A DNA stretch of 64,000 nt, taken from Bacteroidota bacterium (GTDB lineage Bacteria > Bacteroidota > Bacteroidia > Bacteroidales > SZUA-534). Positions 53,999-61,417 of this stretch are shown in pieces. Where the stretch lies: positions 62,001 to 126,000 of the forward strand of contig QKGS01000067.1 in the NCBI GenBank assembly GCA_003250355.1, in the 5' to 3' direction. Positions within the stretch are counted from its first letter, which is position 1; the number at the start of each line of letters is the position of its first letter. The notes beneath the pieces are model-generated. The model saw nothing but the letters and a program-made list of their open reading frames with translations. It searched no databases and was not told where the DNA came from. The position numbers and the translations under genes were made by a program.

Positions 53999-54841
53999 TT
54001 AATACAACTCTATTCCGTGTCGCATAAAGAATATGTACTTTATACATTTAAGTATTTCAGTCATATATTCTTGTACTGCTTTTTCGCTTGCCGGAAGGGT
54101 GAATACAAGTGTGTTGTCCATTATTCCTGCTATGCCGGTATTTAACATTGCTATTGGGTTTTCCATTCCGTATTTTGCTCTAATGGTTTCCATTATGCCG
54201 GGCATTTCTTTTGTTAAGTAACACTTTACTACATCGGGTGTCATATCGCGAAAACCTATACCGGTACCACCGGTTGTAATTAAAATGTCTATACGATCGT
54301 GCTTAGCTTGTTCTATTTGGAATTCTATTTCGTTTTTTCGGTTGGGAATAATAGTATGCTCAATATTAGTTCGTTTGTGAAAGTTTTTGAAATATTCCGA
54401 CAGCATTTCTACTGCCTTGGCACTTCCTTTATCTTCCTCAATTTCACGGTGTGCATTTTCATTAATACTCAGAATTTTTGCCTGAATTGTTTTTTGGCTG
54501 AATTCTATTGTTTGGTCAGTGTAGAATGATGAATAACATTCTGGAATACAAACAAATGTATCTTGTTTGTCAATTTTTTTGATGTCTACAACAACAAGTT
54601 GATTGTTATTAATTGTTATGTTGTCGAATATTTCAAGATTATTTTTTTCAAATTTATCGGCAACTATAACCAATCCATATGTTGAGTCAGGAAAATTGGC
54701 AAATATTGAACTTGTATTTTCCGGAATATCTTTATCGAAAATTATAATTTTATTGGCCACTTTCTCGGGCGATATAGAAACATCGTCGATTCCTATGAGC
54801 TTTTTGCTGCTCGATATTCGGTATATTTCTTTAATTTTCAT
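53999..54841 (-). CDS. Protein with a MogA/MoaB-type molybdopterin-binding domain and an unknown N-terminal region
   Basis: The C-terminal 160 residues form a MogA/MoaB-type domain: AKILSINENAHREIEEDKG (about 120), then DILITTGGTGIGFRDMTPDVV (about 184-204), and the LPAS-E-K-A-V-Q-E-Y motif. Family enzymes bind molybdopterin and adenylylate it. About 110 residues in front (from MKIKEIYRISS) match nothing I know. No other Moco gene is in the window, so a direct role in cofactor synthesis is uncertain; regulatory relatives such as CinA-type proteins share this fold. The window gives no functional partner. Confidence 0.78.
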   Translation of the reverse strand: MKIKEIYRISSSKKLIGIDDVSISPEKVANKIIIFDKDIPENTSSIFANFPDSTYGLVIVADKFEKNNLEIFDNITINNNQLVVVDIKKIDKQDTFVCIPECYSSFYTDQTIEFSQKTIQAKILSINENAHREIEEDKGSAKAVEMLSEYFKNFHKRTNIEHTIIPNRKNEIEFQIEQAKHDRIDILITTGGTGIGFRDMTPDVVKCYLTKEMPGIMETIRAKYGMENPIAMLNTGIAGIMDNTLVFTLPASEKAVQEYMTEILKCIKYIFFMRHGIELY

Positions 54842-54917
54842 TTTGTTCCGGGTTAATGTTAATAAAACTATGCTTTGGTATCTGTTTATAATGCTAAAGG
54901 GGTTATAAAAATAAAGG

Positions 54918-55292
54918 TTATCGTTTTATGAAATTAAAAGGAAAACGGAGCATCTTTGAAAAGCCGTCGCCGGCTTCGAGCATATCTTCATCTTCTTCTT
55001 CAAAATACCAGTTTATTATTAGCATTTTGCCATTTTTCGATATCTCTTTGAACATTATCATAAGGTCAAGTAAAATCTTGGTTGAAGAGGTGTTAAAATA
55101 GTCCATTTTGAAGTTTAGTACTGTTTCCTTATTAGGATTGTTGGTGTACTCTTCAACCCATTCAATAACAGGCTTGTAGAAAGTTTTTACATTTTCGGGA
55201 ATTGAAGCTCCTTCAAAACTGAATATTCCTGATTTTTTGTCGAGAATTATACCCGGAGTGTCTTGTGTTTTGTCAAGTATTAGTGAATTCAT
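54918..55292 (-). CDS. SiaC-like regulatory phosphoprotein (DUF1987), canonical copy
   Basis: From the ATG at 55292 the product is 124 residues, identical in length to the other copy at 20089. The family segment NFKMDYFNTSSTKILLD is intact, with Thr68 at the position known to be phosphorylated in Pseudomonas SiaC. The acidic stretch WYFEEEDEDMLEAG and RFPFNF are conserved. The usual partners (SiaB kinase, PP2C-type SiaA phosphatase and SiaD diguanylate cyclase) are absent from the window. The role in this organism is unknown. Confidence 0.85.
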   Translation of the reverse strand: MNSLILDKTQDTPGIILDKKSGIFSFEGASIPENVKTFYKPVIEWVEEYTNNPNKETVLNFKMDYFNTSSTKILLDLMIMFKEISKNGKMLIINWYFEEEDEDMLEAGDGFSKMLRFPFNFIKR

Positions 55293-55340
55293 GAAGTGTA
55301 TTTTTGCTGAAATGTACAAAATTTATTAAAAAATGTACTG

Positions 55341-57563
55341 CTATTCTATTGTTTTTTGGCTATGGCAACATAAAAACAATATGTTGTTAAGCTTGTCGTA
55401 TCCTTCAAATAAATTGTGTTTCATATGTTTTAGCGCATCGGTTCTAAATCCTATTAATGTTAGTGCGGCGTCTTTGGAATGTTGGTTTATAAGAGTTTTT
55501 GGCGAAGTGTTTTCATCTTCGATAATTATTTCAATGTTTTTATTTGTAATGGGTAATCGCCCTTTTAGTACCAATTCCTTCATTCTTTGGTTTGCGCTTT
55601 CTGCTTCGTCGGGTTTAACTATTTCAAATATCTTAATATCAGCTTTTTTCCAGTCGGGATGCCCCGATATAATGAAACTCATTAATATTAAAAGATTTGC
55701 ATTTTCGTGGTCGCTGGTTTTTATCCATAAGTGAATCCCTTTTTTATAGTCGGTGGCTTTGTTGTTGCTTGAGTAAACAGCAATATCGAAATTCCCTGCC
55801 GATACCAGTGGAATATTCTCGATAACCTCTTGTAATTCGTTGCTGTTTCCTTTTTCGTATTCAAATAGAACCAAATTGTTTTCCATACCGGCTATGCCCG
55901 GTATTTGTATTGCTTGTGCTATTGCCGATGTGTTGGAAGGTGATATAATAGTATCGATATAAACGTGGTTTTTTCTAACGTGATCCGACTTTAATATCTC
56001 TTTAAGTTCTTTGTCGGCCTGTTCTACAGTCGATTTGGAGTAATATCCGCTTATGTGATGCAAATAGGTTCCGAAACCAAAGCGGTACGATACCCACTCA
56101 AGTATTTGTATTGCACAGTTACGTTCAAATGTATGCTTTGAAATACAAATAGCACTTGGGCGCCATTCGTTAGCTGTGTTTTTATCTCTTTTTTGCTGAA
56201 TAAATGTTTGAAGATTACGGTTTAGTTGAAATAATGAATTGGCATAAATATTTTCAAAGCCTTTCCTGTTTTTATGTATTTTATTTATGAGTAAATATAG
56301 TAGTATCATCATGGTTAATGCAGCGATGGCATAAGGGGTGTTAATTTTAAACATAACCCAAAATGACACAAAAAAACCAATTAGCGATATTTGCCACTTG
56401 CTTCTAAATGAAGGTCTGTACGATGGTGATGAGCCAAAGTGGTGTAAGAATGAAATTAAGCAAAGGGTTCCATATGTTACCATAAAAAACATAGATATTA
56501 TTTCGGCAACAGCATTTACATTACCTGCTGCAACAAACAGGTATGCTATAATAATGGTGATAATTGATGCGTTTATTGGTTCGTCATCTTTTTTTCTGCT
56601 TTTAGCAATCCAATTATTCAGTATAGGTATAGGAAATGATTTGTCAAGAGCAAGGGCTTGTAAAGTTCGGGGTGCTACCATTATAGAACCCAATGCCGAT
56701 GATATGGTTGAAGCGGCAAGTCCAATTGGTATTAATACAGCTCCGCCAATTGCAATTTTACCCATTACCAATTGCTCGTTTAGTAGTTCGTCAATAGTGG
56801 CCGATGCCGCAAGCTTGTAAACAACGAATATATATATTATCATTCCCATTATGGTTGCAACCATTGTGCCTATGGGGATTGATTTTGAAGGTTTTTTTAG
56901 CTCGCCCGATAATCCAACTCCGGCTGTCATGCCGGTAAATGCCGGGAATATTATTGCAAAAACCATGAAGAAATCGGTTGAATTTCGAAATGAAGCCGAT
57001 GTTATGGAAAAATCGCCGGTGGTGTTATACTCGGTTGTCCCTACAAAAAATGTTATAAGTGAAATAGCAAGGATTCCGGCAACTATATATAATGCTTTTA
57101 CTCCAAGGTTTGCGCCTCGTTTTAGAATCAGTATGGCTAAAATAGTCATGGCCGGAATGCTGATTATTTGACGCGGTAGTATTATGCTGTATTTTATTTG
57201 CATTAGCTTGAATAAAAACTCAAAGGCTTCGGTAAATGCGATAACGTAAAATGCAACACTAATAGCTTGCGAAAGGTATAGTGCAAAACCTATTGCAGCT
57301 CCTATATTTAAACCAAATGAACGGGAAATAATAAAGTATTCGCCACCTCCTTCAACGCGTTTGTTGGTTGCAAGTTCCGATATTGCCATTGCTGTGGGTA
57401 TAGTTACCATATGGCCTAATATAATTATGGCTATTACTCCCCAAAAGCCGAGTGTGCCAACCGCAAAGCCAAAGCGTAAAAACAGTATTGCTCCTAAAAT
57501 TGTACTTATGGCTGTTATGAATACTGGTGCAGTGCCAAATCGTTTTGAAGTAGTTTCAGGCAT
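55341..57563 (-). CDS. APC-superfamily transporter with SLC12-like C-terminal domain
   Basis: About twelve helices occupy the first 440 residues. The start TAPVFITAISTILGAILFLRFGFAVG and the next GHMVTIPTAMAISELATN resemble cation-chloride cotransporters and related amino acid permeases. The C-terminal 300 residues are soluble and resemble the regulatory tail of the SLC12 family (around GIHLWIKTSDHENANLLILMSFI). The transported ion or solute cannot be assigned. The gene is monocistronic as far as I can see and is followed by a promoter for the cupin gene on the other strand. Confidence 0.85.
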   Translation of the reverse strand: MPETTSKRFGTAPVFITAISTILGAILFLRFGFAVGTLGFWGVIAIIILGHMVTIPTAMAISELATNKRVEGGGEYFIISRSFGLNIGAAIGFALYLSQAISVAFYVIAFTEAFEFLFKLMQIKYSIILPRQIISIPAMTILAILILKRGANLGVKALYIVAGILAISLITFFVGTTEYNTTGDFSITSASFRNSTDFFMVFAIIFPAFTGMTAGVGLSGELKKPSKSIPIGTMVATIMGMIIYIFVVYKLAASATIDELLNEQLVMGKIAIGGAVLIPIGLAASTISSALGSIMVAPRTLQALALDKSFPIPILNNWIAKSRKKDDEPINASIITIIIAYLFVAAGNVNAVAEIISMFFMVTYGTLCLISFLHHFGSSPSYRPSFRSKWQISLIGFFVSFWVMFKINTPYAIAALTMMILLYLLINKIHKNRKGFENIYANSLFQLNRNLQTFIQQKRDKNTANEWRPSAICISKHTFERNCAIQILEWVSYRFGFGTYLHHISGYYSKSTVEQADKELKEILKSDHVRKNHVYIDTIISPSNTSAIAQAIQIPGIAGMENNLVLFEYEKGNSNELQEVIENIPLVSAGNFDIAVYSSNNKATDYKKGIHLWIKTSDHENANLLILMSFIISGHPDWKKADIKIFEIVKPDEAESANQRMKELVLKGRLPITNKNIEIIIEDENTSPKTLINQHSKDAALTLIGFRTDALKHMKHNLFEGYDKLNNILFLCCHSQKTIE

Positions 57564-57647
57564 AGTATTAATAGTTATTATGCGAGTTATTTGAATTTGA
57601 ATGCAATTAAATTAGTAAAACTACTGTTTATTACATAACAATTTATG

Positions 57648-57655
57648 TAAATTTG
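57648..57655 (+). promoter_or_regulatory. -7 element of the cupin gene
   Basis: TAAATTTG matches TAnnTTTG and lies 23 bp before the ATG at 57679. No clear upstream TTTG is seen. Confidence 0.45.
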
Positions 57656-57678
57656 TGTGTTTTAAAAAATGAAATAAT

Positions 57679-57945
57679 ATGTCAATTACTGTAAGAAAAA
57701 TAACCCCGCAAGAGTTAGATGATTTAGGTGTAAAGTACTGGCCTGTATGGGAGAAAGAAATTTCATTCTTCGATTGGAAGTATGATGAGGGTGAGGAATT
57801 TTATGTGTTAGATGGAGAGATAATAATATATGCAGGTGGTAAAGAGTATAAAATAGTGCCGGGCGATTTTGTTTCTTGTTTTAAAGGTTTGGAGTGTAAA
57901 TGGAAAATAGTAGATCCGGTGCGTAAGCATTACAGGTTTATATAA
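57679..57945 (+). CDS. Small cupin-domain protein
   Basis: The 88-residue product is a single cupin barrel: FDWKYDEGEEFYVLDGEIIIYAG covers the first conserved motif and IVPGDFVSCFKGLECKWKI the second. The usual two histidines of the metal site are not present, so it may not bind metal. Its length is at the low end for a cupin. The nearest relatives by look are the DUF861-type cupins. The function is unknown. Confidence 0.85.
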   Translation: MSITVRKITPQELDDLGVKYWPVWEKEISFFDWKYDEGEEFYVLDGEIIIYAGGKEYKIVPGDFVSCFKGLECKWKIVDPVRKHYRFI

Positions 57946-57972
57946 ACAATAATAATATTAAATAAATAGAGA

Positions 57973-57996
57973 AAGGCTGTCGGTTGACAGCCTTTG
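57973..57996 (+). terminator. Terminator of the cupin gene
   Basis: AAAGGCTGTC (57973-57982) pairs with GACAGCCTTT (57987-57996) around the tetraloop GGTT and is followed by a T-rich run. Confidence 0.8.
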
Positions 57997-58018
57997 TTGT
58001 TTGTTCTTTAAAAGAAGA

Positions 58019-58064
58019 AACCCTCCAAATAAGGTAAGTTGAGCAAGATGGGGTATGGAGGGTT
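58019..58064. repeat. 9-bp inverted repeat in the cupin-amt gap
   Basis: AACCCTCCA (58019-58027) and TGGAGGGTT (58056-58064) are exact reverse complements with 28 nt between them. No coding signal lies inside. The region between the two flanking terminators is otherwise empty. Confidence 0.5.
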
Positions 58065-58102
58065 TTCTACAAGGAAGCAACTTCTTTTATAAGTTTATGT
58101 GA

Positions 58103-58132
58103 AAAGGGACAGGGGTTTATGCCTGTTCCTTT
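58103..58132 (-). terminator. Terminator of amt
   Basis: AAAGGGACAGG (58103-58113) and CCTGTTCCTTT (58122-58132) pair with one G-T wobble. The hairpin lies just after the amt stop codon on the minus strand; the T run is weak. Confidence 0.6.
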
Positions 58133-58139
58133 ATTGTTA

Positions 58140-59390
58140 TTAGTTGTAAACACTTTCTCCGTGTTCGTATACATCAAGACCCTCTTCTTCAACAATGCTT
58201 TCAACTCTAAGTCCGTTAGTAGCTTTAAGTATTTTGAATAGAATGAATCCTGTTCCAAAAGCCCAACCACCTATGGCAAGTACACCTACTGCTTGTATTC
58301 CAAGTTGGGCAAAGCCGCCACCGTTGATAAGACCACCTTCGGTTGCAAATACTCCAACAAGTAAAGTACCTAGAGCACCACATACACCGTGTACCGAAAT
58401 AGCACCTACGGGGTCGTCAACTTTAAGTTTTTGGTCAATAAACTCAACTGCAAATACAAGAACTACTCCGGCAATTAAGCCTATAACTAAAGCCGATAGA
58501 GGCGATACTGCTGCACAACCGGCAGTGATAGCAACTAAACCGGCTAAAGCACCGTTTAGCGATAGCGAAAGAGTAGGGCGTTTGTAACGAACCCATGCGG
58601 TAAGCATTGCAGCAACAGCACCACCCGCAGCCGAAAGGTTTGTTGTTAAGGCTACTTTTGCAATTGCACTAGTACTGCCACCTGTTGCAGCTAACTCTGA
58701 ACCCGGGTTAAAACCAAACCAGCCGAACCATAGTATGAATACACCAAGTGCACCTAAGGTTATGTTGTGCCCGGGTATAGCTTTTGCTTTTCCTTCTTTT
58801 GTGTATTTTCCAATACGAGGCCCAATAAGCATAGCTCCGGCTAAACCTACCCATGCACCAACAGAGTGAACTATTGTCGAACCTGCAAAGTCAATAAAGC
58901 CAAGTTCGCTTAACCAGCCGCCTCCCCATGTCCAGTGACCTGAAATAGGATAAATAATTAGTGTAATAACTAAGCTGAATGCAAGGTATGCGGTAAATTT
59001 AGTACGTTCTGCCATTGCTCCTGATACAATAGTTGCAGCAGTTGCAGCAAATACGGTTTGGAACATTAGGTCGGTCCAGTCAGAGTATCCTGCACCAAAA
59101 CTATCGGAGGCAGGATTAAATGCAGCTAAGCTAAAGTCGCCAATAAATGAATTTCCTGCTCCGTACATTATTGAGTAACCAATTAGCCAGTAAGTTATAG
59201 AACCAATAGCAAAGTCCATCAGGTTTTTCATTAGTATGTTTGCAGTGTTTTTGCTTCTGGTAAAACCGGCTTCAACTAATGCAAATCCGGGTTGCATAAA
59301 CATTACCATAAATGTGGCAAGTAACAACCATATGTTGTTTATTGATATGTCTAGCCCAATCTCGGGGGCTGCTTGTAATATTGTTAGCAT
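58140..59390 (-). CDS. amt: Ammonium transporter (Amt family)
   Basis: The 416-residue protein has about 11 helices and the Amt signature GSTIVHSVGAWVGLAGAML around residue 170, with the first pore histidine in T-I-V-H-S-V-G. FNPGSELAATG and the second pore histidine in GAISVHGVCGALGTL (about 330) are present. The N-terminus MLTILQAAPEIGLDISINNIW is short and unusual. It is the last gene of a porin / PII / Amt operon, the standard arrangement in which PII shuts the channel when nitrogen is ample. glnK lies 32 bp upstream. Confidence 0.96.
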   Translation of the reverse strand: MLTILQAAPEIGLDISINNIWLLLATFMVMFMQPGFALVEAGFTRSKNTANILMKNLMDFAIGSITYWLIGYSIMYGAGNSFIGDFSLAAFNPASDSFGAGYSDWTDLMFQTVFAATAATIVSGAMAERTKFTAYLAFSLVITLIIYPISGHWTWGGGWLSELGFIDFAGSTIVHSVGAWVGLAGAMLIGPRIGKYTKEGKAKAIPGHNITLGALGVFILWFGWFGFNPGSELAATGGSTSAIAKVALTTNLSAAGGAVAAMLTAWVRYKRPTLSLSLNGALAGLVAITAGCAAVSPLSALVIGLIAGVVLVFAVEFIDQKLKVDDPVGAISVHGVCGALGTLLVGVFATEGGLINGGGFAQLGIQAVGVLAIGGWAFGTGFILFKILKATNGLRVESIVEEEGLDVYEHGESVYN

Positions 59391-59422
59391 AATTCTAATT
59401 TTTTAAATTTTAAAAATTTTTG

Positions 59423-59773
59423 TTAGTCGTTTTCTCCTTTTACTGAGTCGTCGCCACTAGCTCCGGTTCGTATTCTGTATCCCTCTTTTACTTCGGATAT
59501 GAATATTCTACCGTCGCCAACTTCGCCTGTTTTTGCCGATTTTAGTATTGCATTTATGGCTGGGTCAACAAATTGATCACGACAAACAAAAGTTATCATC
59601 ATGCGTTCAATAGTACTTGTGTCGTATCTTATACCGCGATATACTCTTGCCTGAGTAGCTTTACCAACACCACGAACGTCGTAGAAGGTAATAAAGTCGA
59701 TGCCTACTTCATGTAAAGCTTCTTTTACAGCGTCGAACTTTGTCTTGCGTACAATTGCTTCAATTTTTTTCAT
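59423..59773 (-). CDS. glnK: PII-type nitrogen regulator (GlnK/GlnB) with divergent T-loop
   Basis: PII proteins bind ATP/ADP and 2-oxoglutarate and plug the Amt trimer. The first 30 residues (MKKIEAIVRKTKFDAVKEAL) and GDGRIFISEVKEGYRIRTG are typical. The T-loop reads GVGKATQARVYRGIRY (about 35-50): one residue shorter than in E. coli GlnB, Gln39 is missing, and Tyr50 matches the uridylylated Tyr51. The segment after it (DTSTIERMM) lacks the P-K pair. The tail (GASGDDSVKGEND) is extended and acidic. It lies 116 bp after a porin gene and 32 bp before amt. Whether it is uridylylated here is open. Confidence 0.93.
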   Translation of the reverse strand: MKKIEAIVRKTKFDAVKEALHEVGIDFITFYDVRGVGKATQARVYRGIRYDTSTIERMMITFVCRDQFVDPAINAILKSAKTGEVGDGRIFISEVKEGYRIRTGASGDDSVKGEND

Positions 59774-59804
59774 TATTTTTGCTTTTTATTTTTTAACATC
59801 ATTC

Positions 59805-59860
59805 AGGCTCAGGGTTTGCAACGAAAATATTGCCGTATTTTCGTTGCCGGAGCCTTTTTT
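59805..59860. repeat. Strong compound hairpin between the porin and PII genes
   Basis: GCAACGAAAATA (59818-59829) and TATTTTCGTTGC (59836-59847) form a perfect 12-bp stem with a 6-nt loop; an outer AGGCTC/GAGCCT pair (59805-59810 and 59850-59855) encloses it. On the plus strand six T residues follow, but the flanking genes run on the minus strand, where no T run follows. It may act as an RNA-stability or processing element. Confidence 0.7.
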
Positions 59861-59889
59861 ATAAGTTTGGTTTGGTATTTTATTCTATA

Positions 59890-60822
59890 TTAGAATGATA
59901 CACCAACAGTTGCAAAGAATCCTCCTGTTGCAGGGTTAAGTGTTACTGAGCCGCTTAGAGGTAGTGAAAACTTATCGGTTATTTGTATCTCTTTTGCTAC
60001 GCCAAGAGTAATGTTACATATCATAAATGCTCCATCTTCAGCTAAGTCACCTTTGCCTTTTTCGTCAAGAACTTTTTCGCTGTCTTTAGTTATAACTACA
60101 CTATTTGCATCTACGTATTCTAGTCCGTTCGCATCCATTTTATAGGTATCGTCACCATCGTTAGTGTATGCTCCATTTCCGGCACCTATTGTAAGACTAA
60201 CAGCATCGCTGAATGAATACGATGCTTCAAAATACAAGTCAATGCTTGAGCCCGCATCTTCTGCAAGAGTTGCCATTTCGTCATCGCTTCCCGGAGTAAT
60301 CTGACCATATGTTGGGCTAGCTGCATTCATATCGATAGATGCAAGAGAGCCGGGCGTACCTGCGTTATAAAATACTGCGTCAGAAGCGGGATTAAGCATG
60401 AATGCTGCTGTAAATCCAAGATTACCGGTTTCAAAGCTAAGAGATGGTTCAATAAAGTGATTCATTTCGTCCATCCATGCGCCACCAAAATAGTAGTCGG
60501 TAACAGTCAGGCTTAAGCCAAAGTCAAATGAGTAACCTGCATATAAATCCATTTCGAACGCCTCGTCAGTACTTGAGTTTACTGAACCCCAAGCTCCTAC
60601 AGAAAATCCTCCGAAACTGCCTTCAACCCATGGCTGGAACGCCGGACCTGAGCCAAATTTAAGACCACGCCAGATATAGCTACTGTAAATGTCTAAACCT
60701 GCGTCAAATGCTGAACTTGTTTCTGCTTCAGGAGCAGAAGCTTCTTCTTGTGCAAATGTTGTTGCACTACTAGCTAGTAATAAGCTACCTAACAAAACGA
60801 ATGATAATAATCTCGTCTTCAT
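59890..60822 (-). CDS. Outer-membrane porin-like protein (TorF-type) of the ammonium operon
   Basis: The 310-residue protein has a signal peptide (about 1-24, ending ATTFA). After it, SAFDAGLDIYSSYIWRGLKF is the start typical of TorF-type putative porins. Alternating aromatic and polar residues and a final strand FFATVGVSF ending in F indicate an outer-membrane barrel. Its place as first gene before glnK and amt suggests it helps ammonium or other small solutes cross the outer membrane. It is transcribed away from the FtsB-like gene. Confidence 0.8.
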   Translation of the reverse strand: MKTRLLSFVLLGSLLLASSATTFAQEEASAPEAETSSAFDAGLDIYSSYIWRGLKFGSGPAFQPWVEGSFGGFSVGAWGSVNSSTDEAFEMDLYAGYSFDFGLSLTVTDYYFGGAWMDEMNHFIEPSLSFETGNLGFTAAFMLNPASDAVFYNAGTPGSLASIDMNAASPTYGQITPGSDDEMATLAEDAGSSIDLYFEASYSFSDAVSLTIGAGNGAYTNDGDDTYKMDANGLEYVDANSVVITKDSEKVLDEKGKGDLAEDGAFMICNITLGVAKEIQITDKFSLPLSGSVTLNPATGGFFATVGVSF

Positions 60823-60858
60823 ACTTAAATGGTTTTAGTTATTAATTGTTGTTCGATA

Positions 60859-60866
60859 CAAATGTA
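60859..60866 (-). promoter_or_regulatory. Putative -7 element of the porin-glnK-amt operon
   Basis: On the minus strand TACATTTG predicts a transcript start near 60852, about 30 bp before the porin ATG at 60822. No TTTG is seen at the standard distance, so an activator may be needed. The inverted repeat at 60884-60902 lies just upstream. Confidence 0.5.
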
Positions 60867-60883
60867 GAAATTATTTTTAAACT

Positions 60884-61008
60884 ACCCCTATAAAAAGGGG
60901 GTAAAAATTCAAAAAAGTAATAAAAATTATACGCAAACGATATAAAAATAGGGGGAGTATTGTGTAAAAATGCAATAATATCAAAAATAACCCCATTATA
61001 TAGGGGGT
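60884..61008. promoter_or_regulatory. Two ACCCC-N8-GGGGGT inverted repeats, candidate operators
   Basis: ACCCC-N8-GGGGGT occurs at 60884-60902 and at 60990-61008 with the same 8-nt spacing and unlike centres. A third G5 tract (60951-60955) lies between them, so the three G5 tracts are 54 and 52 bp apart, about five helical turns each. They lie in the 286-bp divergent gap between the porin operon and the FtsB-like gene. The rest of the gap is AT-rich without coding signal. Confidence 0.6.
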
Positions 61009-61080
61009 GTTCTAAAAAAAACAAGAAGGAAGATTTAGTTTTTATATATATAATTAATATGTATTGTAATAAGTGAATGT

Positions 61081-61088
61081 TATTTTTG
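61081..61088 (+). promoter_or_regulatory. Putative -7 element of the FtsB/DivIC-like gene
   Basis: TATTTTTG lies 20 bp before the ATG at 61109 and fits the consensus. A TTG at 61064-61066 is 14 nt upstream, which is a little short. Confidence 0.45.
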
Positions 61089-61108
61089 TAGTATAAATCA
61101 ATTTTAAA

Positions 61109-61417
61109 ATGATGAAATCGTTTTGGCAAAAGTCATTTCCGGTACTTAGAAATAAGTTTATACTTACTACTCTTGTGTTTTTGGTGTGGTTATTATTGTT
61201 TGACCAGAATAATTGGGTTGACCGCATATCGGATCGTAAGAAATTGAATCAATTGAAAGAGGAGCGGGAGTATTTTATTCGTAAAATAGAGGAAGATCAG
61301 CGTCGGCTCAATGAGCTTGAAACTAATAGGGAAAATCTTGAAAAATTTGCCCGTGAGCAATATTTAATGAAACGCGACAATGAAGATGTTTTTATTGTTG
61401 TAGAGGGTAAAGATTAG
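61109..61417 (+). CDS. Septum formation initiator family protein (FtsB/DivIC-like)
   Basis: The 102-residue product has one membrane helix (about 17-33, ending LLLFDQNNW) and a coiled coil (about 40-80) rich in Lys, Glu and Arg. It closes with NLEKFAREQYLMKRDNEDVFIV, the typical end of FtsB/DivIC proteins that bridge FtsQ and FtsL at the divisome. The length is normal. Its last 26 bp overlap the convergent glycosyltransferase gene. Confidence 0.88.
   Translation: MMKSFWQKSFPVLRNKFILTTLVFLVWLLLFDQNNWVDRISDRKKLNQLKEEREYFIRKIEEDQRRLNELETNRENLEKFAREQYLMKRDNEDVFIVVEGKD

Noticed and set aside
58067-58270. A 67-codon minus-strand frame overlapping the end of amt.
   Set aside because: It covers the amt terminator hairpin and lies in another frame of amt; no start context or family match.
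60842-61129. A 95-codon minus-strand open frame covering the gap before the FtsB-like gene.
   Set aside because: Its composition is that of AT-rich non-coding DNA, it runs over the operator-like repeats and promoters, and it overlaps the start of a well-supported gene.
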